Source: Halorussus vallis (GTDB taxonomy: Archaea; Halobacteriota; Halobacteria; Halobacteriales; Haladaptataceae). Taken from it: 64,000 bases of DNA. Under the pieces are notes generated by a model that ran no database searches, had not been told where the DNA came from, and was given only the letters and a program-made list of their open reading frames with translations. The translations under genes and the position numbers were made by a program. The stretch is taken from the NCBI RefSeq assembly GCF_024138165.1, contig NZ_CP100000.1:2046001-2110000 (forward strand), in the 5' to 3' direction. Positions 53,897-62,991 of the stretch are shown one piece after another. Numbering within the stretch: position 1 is the stretch's first letter; every line of letters begins with the position of its first letter.

Positions 53897-56377
53897 ATGA
53901 GCGAGGTCGCACCGAATCACGAGCGGGCGCTCGACGCGCTCGCCGACCGCGTCGCCGTGCTCGACGCGTCGGGGACCATCCTCCACACCAACCGGGCGTG
54001 GGACGAGTTCGCGGCCGAGAACGGCGTCGGGACGTCGGCGAGCGCGGGGGTGAACTACCTCGAGGCCATCGACGACGGCGACGAGTTCGCCAGCGCGGCC
54101 AGGGCGGGAATCGAGGCGGTGCTCGCCGGCGAGCGCGAGTCGTTCACCCTGGAGTACCCGTGTCACGGTCCCGACCGAAAGCGATGGTTCCAGCTCCGCA
54201 CGAGTCGGTTCGAGACCGACGGCGAAGCGCGGGCGGTCGCCAGCCACACCGACGTGACCGAGAGCCGCCTCGCCGGCGACGAACTTCACAAGAGCGAGCG
54301 GGCGCTGCGCGCGCTCTACGACGTCACCACCGATAGAGACGCCGACTTCGAGACGAAACTCGAACGCATCATCGAACTCGGCTGCGAGCGGGTGGGCCTA
54401 CCGCTCGGCTTCCTGACGTACATCGACGCCGAGAACGGCCGCCAGGACGTCGTGTCGGCCCGCGGCGACCACGAACTCCTCCAGGAGGGCGCGAGCGAGG
54501 ACCTCTCCCGGGCGTACTGCCGGAAGACCATCGAGTCGGACGGACTGCTGGGGGTCAGGGACGCCCCCGCCGAGGGGTGGACCGACGACCCCGCCTACGA
54601 GCGGTTCGAACTGGCCTGCTATCTGGGCGGGAAGGTGACCGTCGACGGCGACCTCTACGGGACGCTCTGTTTCGCCGACACCGACCCCCGCGACCGCACG
54701 TTCACCCCCTCCGAACGCGCGTTCGTCGAGATTCTGACCCAGTGGGTGAGCTACGAACTGGAGCGCCGCGAGCGGAGACGCGCGCTCGCCGAGAGCGAAC
54801 AGCGGTTCCGGGCGGTGTTCGAGGAGGCGTTCGACGCCATGCTCGTCGCCGACGACGACGGCGAGTACGTGGAGGTGAACGCCGCCGCCTGCGACCTGTT
54901 CGGCCTGGGGCGCGAGGATTTGCTGGGTCGGACCATCGCGGAGTTCGCCGACGACGGCTACGACTTCGAGGCGGCCTGGGAGAGCTTCGACCACGAGGGC
55001 GGTCTGAAAGGGACGTTCCCGCTCGTGCGACCGAACGGCACGGAGCGAATCGTCGAGTACGTCGCCACGTTCGACTTCCTGCCGGGTCGACACCTCTCGG
55101 TCGTCCGCGACGTCACAGAGCGCAAGCGGGCCGAGCGGGAGGCCGAGCGCAACGCCGCGCAGACGCGGCGCGAACGCGAGCGACTCGAACACGTCCTCGA
55201 CCGAATCGGCGGCCTGTTCCGGGACGTGGTGGAGGTGCTCGTCCAGGGGAGGACCCGCGAGGAGGTAGAGCGGGGCGTCTGCGAGCGCCTGGCCGACGCC
55301 GACCCCTACCGGTTCGCCTGGGTCGGCGCGACCGACCTCCGGCGCGAAACCGTGACGGCGCGGCGGTGGGCCGGCGAGGGACCGGACGTCGAGGGGCTGG
55401 AACTCCGCCTCGACGGTGACGCGACCGACCCCTGCGTCGCCGCCATCGCGACCGGCGAGGTCCAGATAGCCGTCGACCCGGGCGACGCCGACCTCGCGCC
55501 CGCCCACGCGGCGGCGCTGGCCGACGCCGACGACGTCTCCTCGATGGTCGCGATTCCGCTCGCGTACAAGGACGCCGTCTACGGCGTGCTCGCGGTGTAC
55601 GCCGACCAGGCCGACGCGTTCGACGCGCGCGAGCGGGTGGTCCTGGAGACGCTGGGGGTCGAGATAGCCAACGCCATCAACGCCATGGAGAGCGGGCGCA
55701 TCCTGACCGCCAACCGGGTCGTCGAACTCGAGTTCGACGTCTACGACGACCTCCCGACCGGCGAAATCGCCGCGGCCGGCGACTGTCGGCTGTCGTACGT
55801 CGGGTCGACGTCCCGGACCGACGGGACGCTCCGACAGCTCTGGACCGCCGAGACGTCGAATCCGGAGGCGGTCGTCGCGACCGCCGAGGAACAGGACCGC
55901 GTCCGCACCGCGACCCGGGTGACCGAGCGCGACGGCGACCACCTCTTCGATGTCGTGGTCGAGGACTCGTTCATCGCGGAGATGGCCGACTACGGCGCGG
56001 TCACGCGGGCCGTCGACGCCGAGGACGGCCGGACGCGGGTCGAACTCGACCTGCCGAACGAGACGGCGGCGCGGTCGGTGTACGAGACGATGGGCGAGCG
56101 GTTCGAAACCATCGAACTCGTCGGCTTCCGCGAGAGCGAGCGGCCGACCCGGACCCGACAGGAGTTCGCGTCGACGGTCGCCGAGCGACTCACCGAACGC
56201 CAATCGGCCGCGCTCGAAACCGCGTACTTCGGCGGCTACTTCGAGTGGCCGCGGCCGATGTCCGGCGACAACCTGGCGGCGTCGATGGGCGTCACCCGCT
56301 CGACGGTCCACCAGCACCTCCGCGCGGCCGAGCGGAAGGTGTTCGAGGAACTGTTCGAGGACGGCGACCCCAACTAG
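53897..56377 (+). CDS. Bat-type multi-sensor transcription regulator (PAS-GAF-PAS-GAF-HTH)
   Basis: This 826-residue protein is built like bacterio-opsin activators. PAS1 spans ~10-125 (VAVLDASGTILHTNRAWDEF), GAF1 ~150-300, PAS2 ~305-425 (FRAVFEEAFDAMLVADDDGEYVEVNAAACDLFGLGRED) and GAF2 ~455-605. A bat-type linker domain spans ~610-760 (VVELEFDVYDD onwards). The end has the HTH-10 winged helix ERLTERQSAALETAYFGGYFEWPR...MSGDNLAASMGVTRSTVHQHLRAAERK. It likely senses redox, light or small molecules. The gene regulated is unknown; the next gene is a soluble transducer, 40 bp away. Confidence 0.9.
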   Translation: MSEVAPNHERALDALADRVAVLDASGTILHTNRAWDEFAAENGVGTSASAGVNYLEAIDDGDEFASAARAGIEAVLAGERESFTLEYPCHGPDRKRWFQLRTSRFETDGEARAVASHTDVTESRLAGDELHKSERALRALYDVTTDRDADFETKLERIIELGCERVGLPLGFLTYIDAENGRQDVVSARGDHELLQEGASEDLSRAYCRKTIESDGLLGVRDAPAEGWTDDPAYERFELACYLGGKVTVDGDLYGTLCFADTDPRDRTFTPSERAFVEILTQWVSYELERRERRRALAESEQRFRAVFEEAFDAMLVADDDGEYVEVNAAACDLFGLGREDLLGRTIAEFADDGYDFEAAWESFDHEGGLKGTFPLVRPNGTERIVEYVATFDFLPGRHLSVVRDVTERKRAEREAERNAAQTRRERERLEHVLDRIGGLFRDVVEVLVQGRTREEVERGVCERLADADPYRFAWVGATDLRRETVTARRWAGEGPDVEGLELRLDGDATDPCVAAIATGEVQIAVDPGDADLAPAHAAALADADDVSSMVAIPLAYKDAVYGVLAVYADQADAFDARERVVLETLGVEIANAINAMESGRILTANRVVELEFDVYDDLPTGEIAAAGDCRLSYVGSTSRTDGTLRQLWTAETSNPEAVVATAEEQDRVRTATRVTERDGDHLFDVVVEDSFIAEMADYGAVTRAVDAEDGRTRVELDLPNETAARSVYETMGERFETIELVGFRESERPTRTRQEFASTVAERLTERQSAALETAYFGGYFEWPRPMSGDNLAASMGVTRSTVHQHLRAAERKVFEELFEDGDPN

Positions 56378-56416
56378 TCGGGTACCGTATCTATCACCCC
56401 GTCGGAGAAATCCGGT

Positions 56417-57469
56417 GTGATGACGACCAACCCGAACGCCGCCGACCGACGAGCCGACATCGGCGACCGGAACCCCGTCGCGGTGTCCAGCACCGACGAC
56501 GGCGGTGAGCGAAGCGACGGTGACGCGGCCGCGATGGAGGACGAACTCGAGGCCCAGGCCGAGTCGGTCAGAGACGACCTCGACGTCGCCGGCGACGTCG
56601 AGGACGAGAACCAGTTGGAGGTCAAGGAGTCGCTGCTCGAACTCTACGAGTCCTCGCAGGGTATCTCGTCCCGGACAACCGAAATCTCCGACCTCGCCCG
56701 CGAGCAGTCGACCGGGATGTCGCAGGTCGCCCAGGAGGTTTCGACGCTCTCGGCGGCCGTCGAGGAGATCGCGTCCTCGACCGAGCAGGTTTCCTCGGCG
56801 GGCAAGCAGGCCCGTCGCCGGGCCGACGAGGGACAGGACGCCGCCGAGGGGGCCCGCGAGACGATGGAGGCCATCCGGGAGGCCGCCGAGGGCGTGGCCG
56901 AGGACGTCCGCTCCATCCGCGAGAGCATCGCCGAGGTCGACGACATCGTCGCGGTCATCGACAACATCGCCGACCAGACCAACCTGCTCGCGCTCAACGC
57001 GTCCATCGAGGCCGCCCGCGCGGGCGACGCGGGCGCCGGCTTCGCGGTGGTCGCCGAGGAGATCAAGTCGCTGGCCGAGGAGTCCCAGACCCAGGCGAGC
57101 GAGATCGACGACGAGGTGTCGCGCATCCAGCGCGAAACCCGGACCGCGGTCGGGAGCCTGGAGGAGAGCAACGGCCGAATCGACGAGGGCATCGAGACAG
57201 TCGACGAGGCGGTCGGGAGCTTAGACGAGATCGCCGACGCGGTCCGGGAGGTCACCCAGGGCGTCGAGGAGGTCGCCACCGCGACCGACCAGCAGGCCGC
57301 CAGCACCGAGGAGGTCGCGAGCATGGTCGACCAGACCGCGGCCAACGCCGACCAGATCGCCGACCGGACCGACGACATCGCCGCGGAACTCGGCGAGCAG
57401 ACCACCAGAATCGACCGGGTAAACGAGTCGGTCGACGAACTCGTCGACGAGGGCGGCCGAGGACGGTAA
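56417..57469 (+). CDS. Soluble methyl-accepting transducer (HTR) without sensor domain
   Basis: This 350-residue chemoreceptor-like protein has the conserved hairpin tip IDNIADQTNLLALNASIEAARAGDAGAGFAVVAEEIKSLAEES. Long coiled-coil arms flank it, with likely methylation Gln/Glu pairs (for example STEQVSSAGKQA and QASEIDDEVSRIQRETRT). There is no transmembrane helix and no PAS or GAF domain, only an acidic leader (residues 1-65). It should signal through CheW-CheA. The input is probably a partner, and the adjacent bat-like regulator is a candidate by position only. It begins about 40 bp after the regulator stop. Confidence 0.9.
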   Translation: MMTTNPNAADRRADIGDRNPVAVSSTDDGGERSDGDAAAMEDELEAQAESVRDDLDVAGDVEDENQLEVKESLLELYESSQGISSRTTEISDLAREQSTGMSQVAQEVSTLSAAVEEIASSTEQVSSAGKQARRRADEGQDAAEGARETMEAIREAAEGVAEDVRSIRESIAEVDDIVAVIDNIADQTNLLALNASIEAARAGDAGAGFAVVAEEIKSLAEESQTQASEIDDEVSRIQRETRTAVGSLEESNGRIDEGIETVDEAVGSLDEIADAVREVTQGVEEVATATDQQAASTEEVASMVDQTAANADQIADRTDDIAAELGEQTTRIDRVNESVDELVDEGGRGR

Positions 57470-57481
57470 CCGGTCGCGGCC

Positions 57482-58549
57482 CTACTGCTGGGAGTCCCGG
57501 AGGATGAGCGGGCCGATGGCGAGCGTCCGCTTCGCGACCGTCGCGATGCGGAGGACGTAGGACGTAAAGAGCAGGAACGGCACGAGCGTCACCGTGAACC
57601 CGAAGGCGGTCACCCAGAGGACGTTGGAAACCCCGAGCGTGGCGCCCGGGAACGACCCCGACTGGAGGAACGCGAGCATCGTCCCGGAGACGACGAGCGC
57701 GGGAATCGCGGCGTACAGTATCAACTGCGAGAGGTCCACCAGCGCCCACTGGAAGTACAGCGTCTTGATGTGCTCGCGGGCCGGACCGAACATCACCAGC
57801 GAGGTCCGCAGGTCGTCGAGCGCGGTCTTCTGCTCGTCGGTGAGGACGTCGTCGTACTCGTCGGTGATGCGCTCGACCTGGAACACCTTCCACGAGTAGT
57901 TGAAGTTGAGCGCGGCGAACAGCACGGCGAAGGTGCCGAACTCCGCGCCGTCGAGTTGGTCCTTGACGGTCTGGGCGTTGCCGATGAGGCTGTCGGTGAA
58001 CTCCTCGACCTCGTCGCGGAGGTCCTCGTCGTCGCTGTCGGCCATCACCTCCCGCAGGTGGTTCGCGCGGTCCTCGGAGACGCCGACGATGCCCTGGAGG
58101 AACGCCGAGGGGTCCGAGGGCGTCGTCTCGCCCATCAGTTCTCCGGCGTAGGTCCGGAAGTCCATCGCGTCGCTCATCCGCTTGCGCTGGTCGCCCAGCG
58201 GTCCCGTCTCCTGGGAGAGGACGAGCTGGTTGATGGTCACGACGAGCGTCGTGCCCGTGATGACCGCGCCGAGCATGGTCGAGAAGATGTAGTCGAGGAC
58301 GGCACTGCTCGCGATTATCGACCGGAACGACGAGGGCATGAGCGCGCCCGCGACGACGAAGGCGACGAAGACGGCGGCGGCGAGCACGCCGGTCACCACC
58401 AGCCGGCTGGTCTTGAGCAACAGCCAGAGCTTGAGACGGCTCTCGCCCGCCCGCTCGCGCAGCGTGTTGGCGGTGCTGATGTCACCGTTCTCGTCGCCCC
58501 CGCCGTCGCCGCCGTTTTCGCCCGCCGCCCGACGCTCGCTCTCACTCAT
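57482..58549 (-). CDS. Haloarchaeal four-helix membrane protein
   Basis: The 355-residue protein has an acidic N-terminus (~1-45), two helices near residues 50-75 and 90-115 (VVTGVLAAAVFVAFVVAGALM; STMLGAVITGTTLVVTI), a long soluble helical region (~120-265) with MSDAMDFRTYAGELMGETTPSDP, and two final helices (~270-345). No domain is recognised. It overlaps the stop of the DUF4177 gene start by 8 nt, so the two are co-translated. Function unknown. Confidence 0.7.
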   Translation of the reverse strand: MSESERRAAGENGGDGGGDENGDISTANTLRERAGESRLKLWLLLKTSRLVVTGVLAAAVFVAFVVAGALMPSSFRSIIASSAVLDYIFSTMLGAVITGTTLVVTINQLVLSQETGPLGDQRKRMSDAMDFRTYAGELMGETTPSDPSAFLQGIVGVSEDRANHLREVMADSDDEDLRDEVEEFTDSLIGNAQTVKDQLDGAEFGTFAVLFAALNFNYSWKVFQVERITDEYDDVLTDEQKTALDDLRTSLVMFGPAREHIKTLYFQWALVDLSQLILYAAIPALVVSGTMLAFLQSGSFPGATLGVSNVLWVTAFGFTVTLVPFLLFTSYVLRIATVAKRTLAIGPLILRDSQQ

Positions 58550-58766
58550 CGGTCGATTCGGACTCCGTCGCCTCGGACTCGGCGTCCCGCGCGGGTCGCT
58601 TCAGGACGAAGTACTTGGTCCCGCCGCCGTCGTAGTCGACGGTGGCGGCGAGTTCCCAGCCCTCGCGGCCGAGTTCGTTCAACGCCTCCTGCGGGTCGGC
58701 CGACTCCTTCTTCGTGCCTTCCCGCGGCGGTCGGAGCGTCTCGTACTCCCACTCGCGCCTCGTCAT
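58542..58766 (-). CDS. DUF4177 small protein
   Basis: The 74-residue protein begins MTRREWEYETLRPPREGTKK and carries ALNELGREGWELAATVDYDGGGTKYFVLKRPARD, the DUF4177 pattern (a Trp-Glu strand followed by GWEL and FVLKR). The C-terminal dozen residues are acidic. Its stop overlaps the next gene start (8 nt), so it is the first gene of a two-gene unit with the four-helix membrane protein. Confidence 0.82.
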   Translation of the reverse strand: MTRREWEYETLRPPREGTKKESADPQEALNELGREGWELAATVDYDGGGTKYFVLKRPARDAESEATESESTDE

Positions 58767-58851
58767 GTATCGTAGACGAACGAGGCGCAGGGCATTATAC
58801 GACGGGGCCGCGGCGGAGTGGCGTTCCGCTCGGACGCTCCGCCGGGCGACG

Positions 58852-59937
58852 TCACTCGCCGAACATCCACCGGCGAACGCGCTCCCAGACGGGGAGTCGG
58901 CGGCGACGGAGTCGCCGCTTCAGCGCGGCGTTCTCCCGCCGGAGGCGTTCGTTCTCGGCTTCGAGGTGCGCGGTGTCCTCGCGGCTCCGCTGGCGGTCGC
59001 TCTCGGACTCTCGCCGCTCGACCGCTCGAAGGCCGGAGCCGCGGTGCTCGGTTGCTCGATGCTCGACCGTTCGACTCCGGGACTCCCGATGCTCGGCCTC
59101 GAATCGTTCGCGCTCGGCGGCCGCGACGCGGCCGCCGAGCGCGTTCGCGTCGCCCGTTCGACCCCCGAGGACGGCGTTGACCACCGCGCCGAGCAGGAGG
59201 ACCAGCGCGCTCAGGTAGAGCCAGGTGACGAGCACCAGGACCCCGCCGACGACCCCGTAGGCCTCGTACCTGCCGGCGTAGACGACGTAAATCTGGAACA
59301 GCCACTGGAGGACGGCCCAGCCGACCGTCGCGAAGAGGAGTCCGGGAGCGACCTCCCGCGGGGTCAGGTCGACGTCCGGGAAGACGTAGTAGACCGGGAA
59401 GAACGCGAGGATGAGCCCCGCGACGAGCAACAGCGGGTTCAGCAACCCCGCCAGCGGGAGATTCGGAACGAGCGCGAACGCCGCGGCGGCGGCGACCACG
59501 ACGCCGACCGCCAGGACGAGCGCGAACAGGACCACCGCGCCGTCCCGGAGCTGTTCGCGAAGCGAGTTCTCCTTGGCCGTGTCGTATATCTCGGAGAACG
59601 CCACGTCGAGGCCGCGGAATATCTTGAACGTCCCCCAGAGGAACGCGGCCGCGCCGACCAGCGACGCGCCCGCCCGGGTCGGCACGTCGGCCAGCGCTTC
59701 AATCAGCAGGCCCTGGGTTTCCGGCGCGAGCATCGACTGGGTGACCGAGACGATGCTCTCGGTCAGGGTCGCGTTGTCCACCAGCGAGAGGACGAACAGC
59801 GCGAACAGCAGGAGCGGAATCAGCGAGACGAACGCGTGGTAGGCGATGCTCCCGGCCATGAACGTGACGTTCTCCGCGCGGACCTCGCGGAGGACCGCCC
59901 GTACGAACGCCCGCGCGTCGTGACTCCGAAGCTCCAC
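58852..59937 (-). CDS. YihY/BrkB family membrane protein
   Basis: The 361-residue protein belongs to the YihY/BrkB family, once misnamed RNase BN. Six helices occupy ~35-270, with the family motifs GSIAYHAFVSLIPLLLFALF, GAAAFLWGTFKIFRGLDVAFSEIYD and the loop PDVDLTPREVAPGLLFATVGW. The final ~85 residues are very charged and predicted coiled-coil (SDRQRSREDTAHLEAENERLRRENAALKRRL), an extension beyond the core family. Possible role in lipid or envelope transport. The minus-strand start is preceded by two dyad elements listed separately. Confidence 0.88.
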   Translation of the reverse strand: MELRSHDARAFVRAVLREVRAENVTFMAGSIAYHAFVSLIPLLLFALFVLSLVDNATLTESIVSVTQSMLAPETQGLLIEALADVPTRAGASLVGAAAFLWGTFKIFRGLDVAFSEIYDTAKENSLREQLRDGAVVLFALVLAVGVVVAAAAAFALVPNLPLAGLLNPLLLVAGLILAFFPVYYVFPDVDLTPREVAPGLLFATVGWAVLQWLFQIYVVYAGRYEAYGVVGGVLVLVTWLYLSALVLLLGAVVNAVLGGRTGDANALGGRVAAAERERFEAEHRESRSRTVEHRATEHRGSGLRAVERRESESDRQRSREDTAHLEAENERLRRENAALKRRLRRRRLPVWERVRRWMFGE

Positions 59938-59953
59938 GATTCGACCCCCCTTT

Positions 59954-60018
59954 CAGGACGAAAGGTCCTGGCGCACTAAACGACTCCGGGCGATTCGGGG
60001 GTTCGAACCCCCGAATCG
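59954..60018. promoter_or_regulatory. Divergent region with two dyads, including a perfect 28-bp palindrome
   Basis: The gap between the BrkB-type gene (minus, start 59937) and dps (plus) holds CAGGAC/GTCCTG at 59954-59970 and a perfect palindrome at 59991-60018 centred on GTTCGAAC. The palindrome looks like an operator for both genes. It also resembles a tRNA T-arm, but no other arm fits. Confidence 0.5.
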
Positions 60019-60133
60019 CGCGGCACGAATCGACCGCCCGGGCCAGGAGCGCGACCGGTCGAGCGCCGGACACAGTCGCCCGCCGAACACAATTTTCATG
60101 TCCGGCGTCGTCGTGGCGCGAACGGGGGAGACC

Positions 60134-60829
60134 ATGAGTTCACAACGACCGCAAGGGAGCGGACCGAGACAGCCGCGGATGTTCATGACCGGCGTCGACC
60201 TGCCCGAGGAGACGCGGCGGACCGTCGTCGGGATGCTCAACCAGAGCCTCGCCGACACGACCGACTTGACGACCCAGCTCAAGTACGCCCACTGGAACGT
60301 CAAGGGCATCAACTTCTACCAGCTACACCTCCTGTTCGACGAGATAGCCGAGGTGCTCGAAGAACACGCCGACACCATCGCCGAGCGCGCGACCGCACTG
60401 GGCGGCGAGGCGACGGGCACGGCCCGGATGGCCGCGGCCAACACCCGGATTCCGGAGATTCCGACCGACGCGACGACCGGTCCCGAGTACCTCGAAGCGC
60501 TGGTCGAGCGCGTGAGCATCCACGCGTCGAACCTCCGGCGCGACATCGAACTCGCGGTCGAGTACGACGACGAGGACACCGCCGACTTGTACACCGAACT
60601 CTCGCGGGAGGTCGACAAGCAACTCTACTTCCTGCAGTCGCACCTCCAGGACCAGAGCGCGGTCGAAGGCACGGCGCGCGTGGGCGCGCCGGCGGTCGCA
60701 GATCCGACGGGCCAGAGCGCGAGTGCGAGTCCGCCCGCGTCGAACGGCGGGCGGACGCAGGGGTCGGCCCCGTCGCAGTACGGACGACCGATAACGTCGC
60801 GCTACGGGTCCCAGCCGACGCGGCGGTGA
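60134..60829 (+). CDS. dps: Dps-type ferritin-like protein with a long disordered tail
   Basis: Dps proteins oxidise iron and store it in a 12-subunit shell, protecting DNA from peroxide. The 231-residue protein has the family core at ~35-185, with the ferroxidase motif KYAHWNVKGINFYQLHLLFDEI and the helix LRRDIELAVEYDDEDTADLYTELS. The C-terminal ~50 residues (after DQSAVEGTARVG) are Ser/Gly/Pro-rich and Arg-dotted, longer than usual. ATG 60134 follows a GGGGGAG purine stretch; an upstream ATG at 60098 is less likely. Confidence 0.9.
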   Translation: MSSQRPQGSGPRQPRMFMTGVDLPEETRRTVVGMLNQSLADTTDLTTQLKYAHWNVKGINFYQLHLLFDEIAEVLEEHADTIAERATALGGEATGTARMAAANTRIPEIPTDATTGPEYLEALVERVSIHASNLRRDIELAVEYDDEDTADLYTELSREVDKQLYFLQSHLQDQSAVEGTARVGAPAVADPTGQSASASPPASNGGRTQGSAPSQYGRPITSRYGSQPTRR

Positions 60830-61158
60830 AGCGTCGGCGAGACGCCTCGGCGTGACCGGCGGAACTCGATTTTTTTCGACTTCGGAGCGCCGAGTCCGGA
60901 GGGACTCACGGTGCGGGACTCGCCCGGGTCCGGAACCCGCTCGTCCGAGCGGCCGGCGGCGCGGAACTCGTCGGACGCAATATATAATAAAGTATTTAAT
61001 AGGAACGTCGTAACGATAATCCGATAGCGCCCGGCACCCTCCAGCGTCGAAGTCCGGGCGACGAGTCGACCGATGACACGGACCCCTAGCCAATCGCTCT
61101 CCGCCCGCCGCCCGCCCGACCCGACGACCGGCGAGCGCCCGGAGGTGTCCCCCGCCCC
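60830..61158. other. Intergenic region with an AT-rich island
   Basis: The 330-bp gap after dps contains a run of A/T at 60979-61001 (AATATATAATAAAG then TATTTAATA) that is strikingly unlike the surrounding GC-rich DNA. It is 150-180 bp before the next start, too far for a simple TATA box, and may be a promoter with a long leader or a nucleoid-binding site. No reading frame is convincing. Confidence 0.45.
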
Positions 61159-62991
61159 GTGAGCGCCGTCGACGCACTCGGGGCGGCGCTCTCGTCGGCG
61201 TTCCTCCGCCCGCTCGGCCTCGCCGCGGTGGCGGCGGCGATACCCGTCCTGGTCCTCTACCTGCTCAAGCCGAACCCCAGCAGGGTGGCGTTTCCCGCCG
61301 TCGAGTTCCTGCTTGGCGACCGAGAAGAGAGCCGACGCCACCCGGCGCTCCGGCGACTCCGACGGAACGCGCTGCTCGCGCTACAACTACTGGCGATAGT
61401 CGCGTTCGCCGTCTCGCTCGCCTCGCCGTACGTCCCGGTCTCCGAGCGACGGACGGTCGAAGAGACCGTCCTCGTCGTCGACCGGAGCGCGAGCATGGCC
61501 ACGGAAACCGGCGGCGCCACCCGGTTCGACCGGGCGGTTTCGGCGGCCAGGAAGGCGGTGACGACCGAGACGTCCGTCGTGGTCGCCGGCGCGACGGCGA
61601 GCGTTCGGGCGAAACGCGTCCCGGCCGCGGAAGCGAAGGCGACGCTCGACGCGCTCGCCGTCGCCGAAACCGACGGGACGCTTCGAGACGCCGTCCGACG
61701 AGCGACGCAGATCGCCGGCGAAGACGCTCGAATCGTCGTCTTGAGCGACTTCGCCGACGAGGGCTGGCGGAGCGCGGTCGCGGCCGCCCGTGCGCGAGGA
61801 CACGACGTGCGAACGCGGCAGTTCGCCGGCGGCGGCGCCGACAACGTCGGCGCGATAGACTACTCGTTCGCCGACGGGAACGTCTCCGTCCGAGTGAAGA
61901 ACTTCGGCGACGGGCGGGCGAAACGTCGCGTCTCCTTCGCCGGCGAAACCCGGTCGCTGACGCTCGGGCCGGGCGACGTGGCTCGCGAGACGTTCGCCAT
62001 CCCGGCGGGCGGCGGTCGGCTTCGGTTGACCCCCGGCGACTCCTTCCCCGTCGACGACGAACTCGCCGTCGCCGCGCCCGACGACCCGACGACGAACGTG
62101 CTCGTCCTGACCAACGGGGAGAACCGCCCGCTCGTCACGGCGCTCTCGGTCGTCCGCGGCACGCGCGTGACCGTGAAGCGCCCGCCGACTTCGGTGTCGA
62201 AGGACTACGACGTCGTCGTCTTCGGCGACGTGGCGCCGGGACGGCTCCTCGACGGAACCCGGCGGGTCGCCCACGAGACGCTGGCGCGTGGCGGCGCCGT
62301 CGTGATTCAGGCCCGACCGAACCTCTCGGCCGTCGATTACGGGGGACTCCTCCCCGTCGAACCGAACGGCACGGCGACGAACCCGACGCTCGAACGGCCG
62401 GCCGACGGTCCCCTCACCGAGGGGATGACGTTCCCCGCGCCGTCCTCGTACGTGACCGGCGACCTCCGGTCGGGGCGGGCGCTCCTCCGGACGGTCGACG
62501 GCACGCCGCTGCTCGCCACCGCGAGCGTCGAGAACGGCCGCGTCCTCTACTACGGCTACCCGCCGAGCGACGAGGCGTTCGCGCACAACTACCGGTATCC
62601 GGTGTTCTGGAAGCGCGTCGTCTACGAACTCACCGGTCGGCGACCCCCGGCGGAACTGAACCGGCGAACCGGCGAGCGCCTCCGATTCGGCGCGAACGCG
62701 ACGGTCGAGACGCCGGCGGGGCGCCGGGAGGCGGGGTCGCTCGTCCTCCGGCGGGTTGGCTTCTACGAGTCCGGCGACCGCCGGTACGGCGCGTCGCTGG
62801 CGAGCGCCGCCGAGTCGAACGTCACCGCGCCCGCCCTCGCCGCGGGCGGCGGAGCGAACGACGGGTCGGGCGGCGCGGCCGGGTCCGAGTCCCGCACCGT
62901 CCCGCTGGAACTGACCGCGCTCGCCGCCGGACTCGCGGCGTGCGTCGTGCTGGCCGAACTGGGATTCCTGCGCTACCGGGGTGACCTCTGA
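61159..62991 (+). CDS. BatA/vWA domain membrane protein
   Basis: The 610-residue protein has an N-terminal BatA-type pair of helices (LAAVAAAIPVLVLYLLKP near 20-40, and LALQLLAIVAFAVSLASPYV near 75-95). A von Willebrand A domain follows (~95-240) with the metal site VDRSASMATE (D-x-S-x-S). A Thr- and Asp-rich extracellular part spans ~240-560, and a C-terminal helix lies near 580-602. The start is a GTG at 61159. Its TGA overlaps the next ATG by one base (TGATG). Such proteins pair with an AAA+ MoxR chaperone to assemble surface complexes, but no MoxR is visible here. Confidence 0.85.
   Translation: MSAVDALGAALSSAFLRPLGLAAVAAAIPVLVLYLLKPNPSRVAFPAVEFLLGDREESRRHPALRRLRRNALLALQLLAIVAFAVSLASPYVPVSERRTVEETVLVVDRSASMATETGGATRFDRAVSAARKAVTTETSVVVAGATASVRAKRVPAAEAKATLDALAVAETDGTLRDAVRRATQIAGEDARIVVLSDFADEGWRSAVAAARARGHDVRTRQFAGGGADNVGAIDYSFADGNVSVRVKNFGDGRAKRRVSFAGETRSLTLGPGDVARETFAIPAGGGRLRLTPGDSFPVDDELAVAAPDDPTTNVLVLTNGENRPLVTALSVVRGTRVTVKRPPTSVSKDYDVVVFGDVAPGRLLDGTRRVAHETLARGGAVVIQARPNLSAVDYGGLLPVEPNGTATNPTLERPADGPLTEGMTFPAPSSYVTGDLRSGRALLRTVDGTPLLATASVENGRVLYYGYPPSDEAFAHNYRYPVFWKRVVYELTGRRPPAELNRRTGERLRFGANATVETPAGRREAGSLVLRRVGFYESGDRRYGASLASAAESNVTAPALAAGGGANDGSGGAAGSESRTVPLELTALAAGLAACVVLAELGFLRYRGDL

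Noticed and set aside
59991-60018. Possible tRNA T-arm (GGTTCGAAC-type loop)
   Set aside because: The sequence is a perfect palindrome. No acceptor, D or anticodon arm can be drawn on either side and the 3' CCA-type end is missing.
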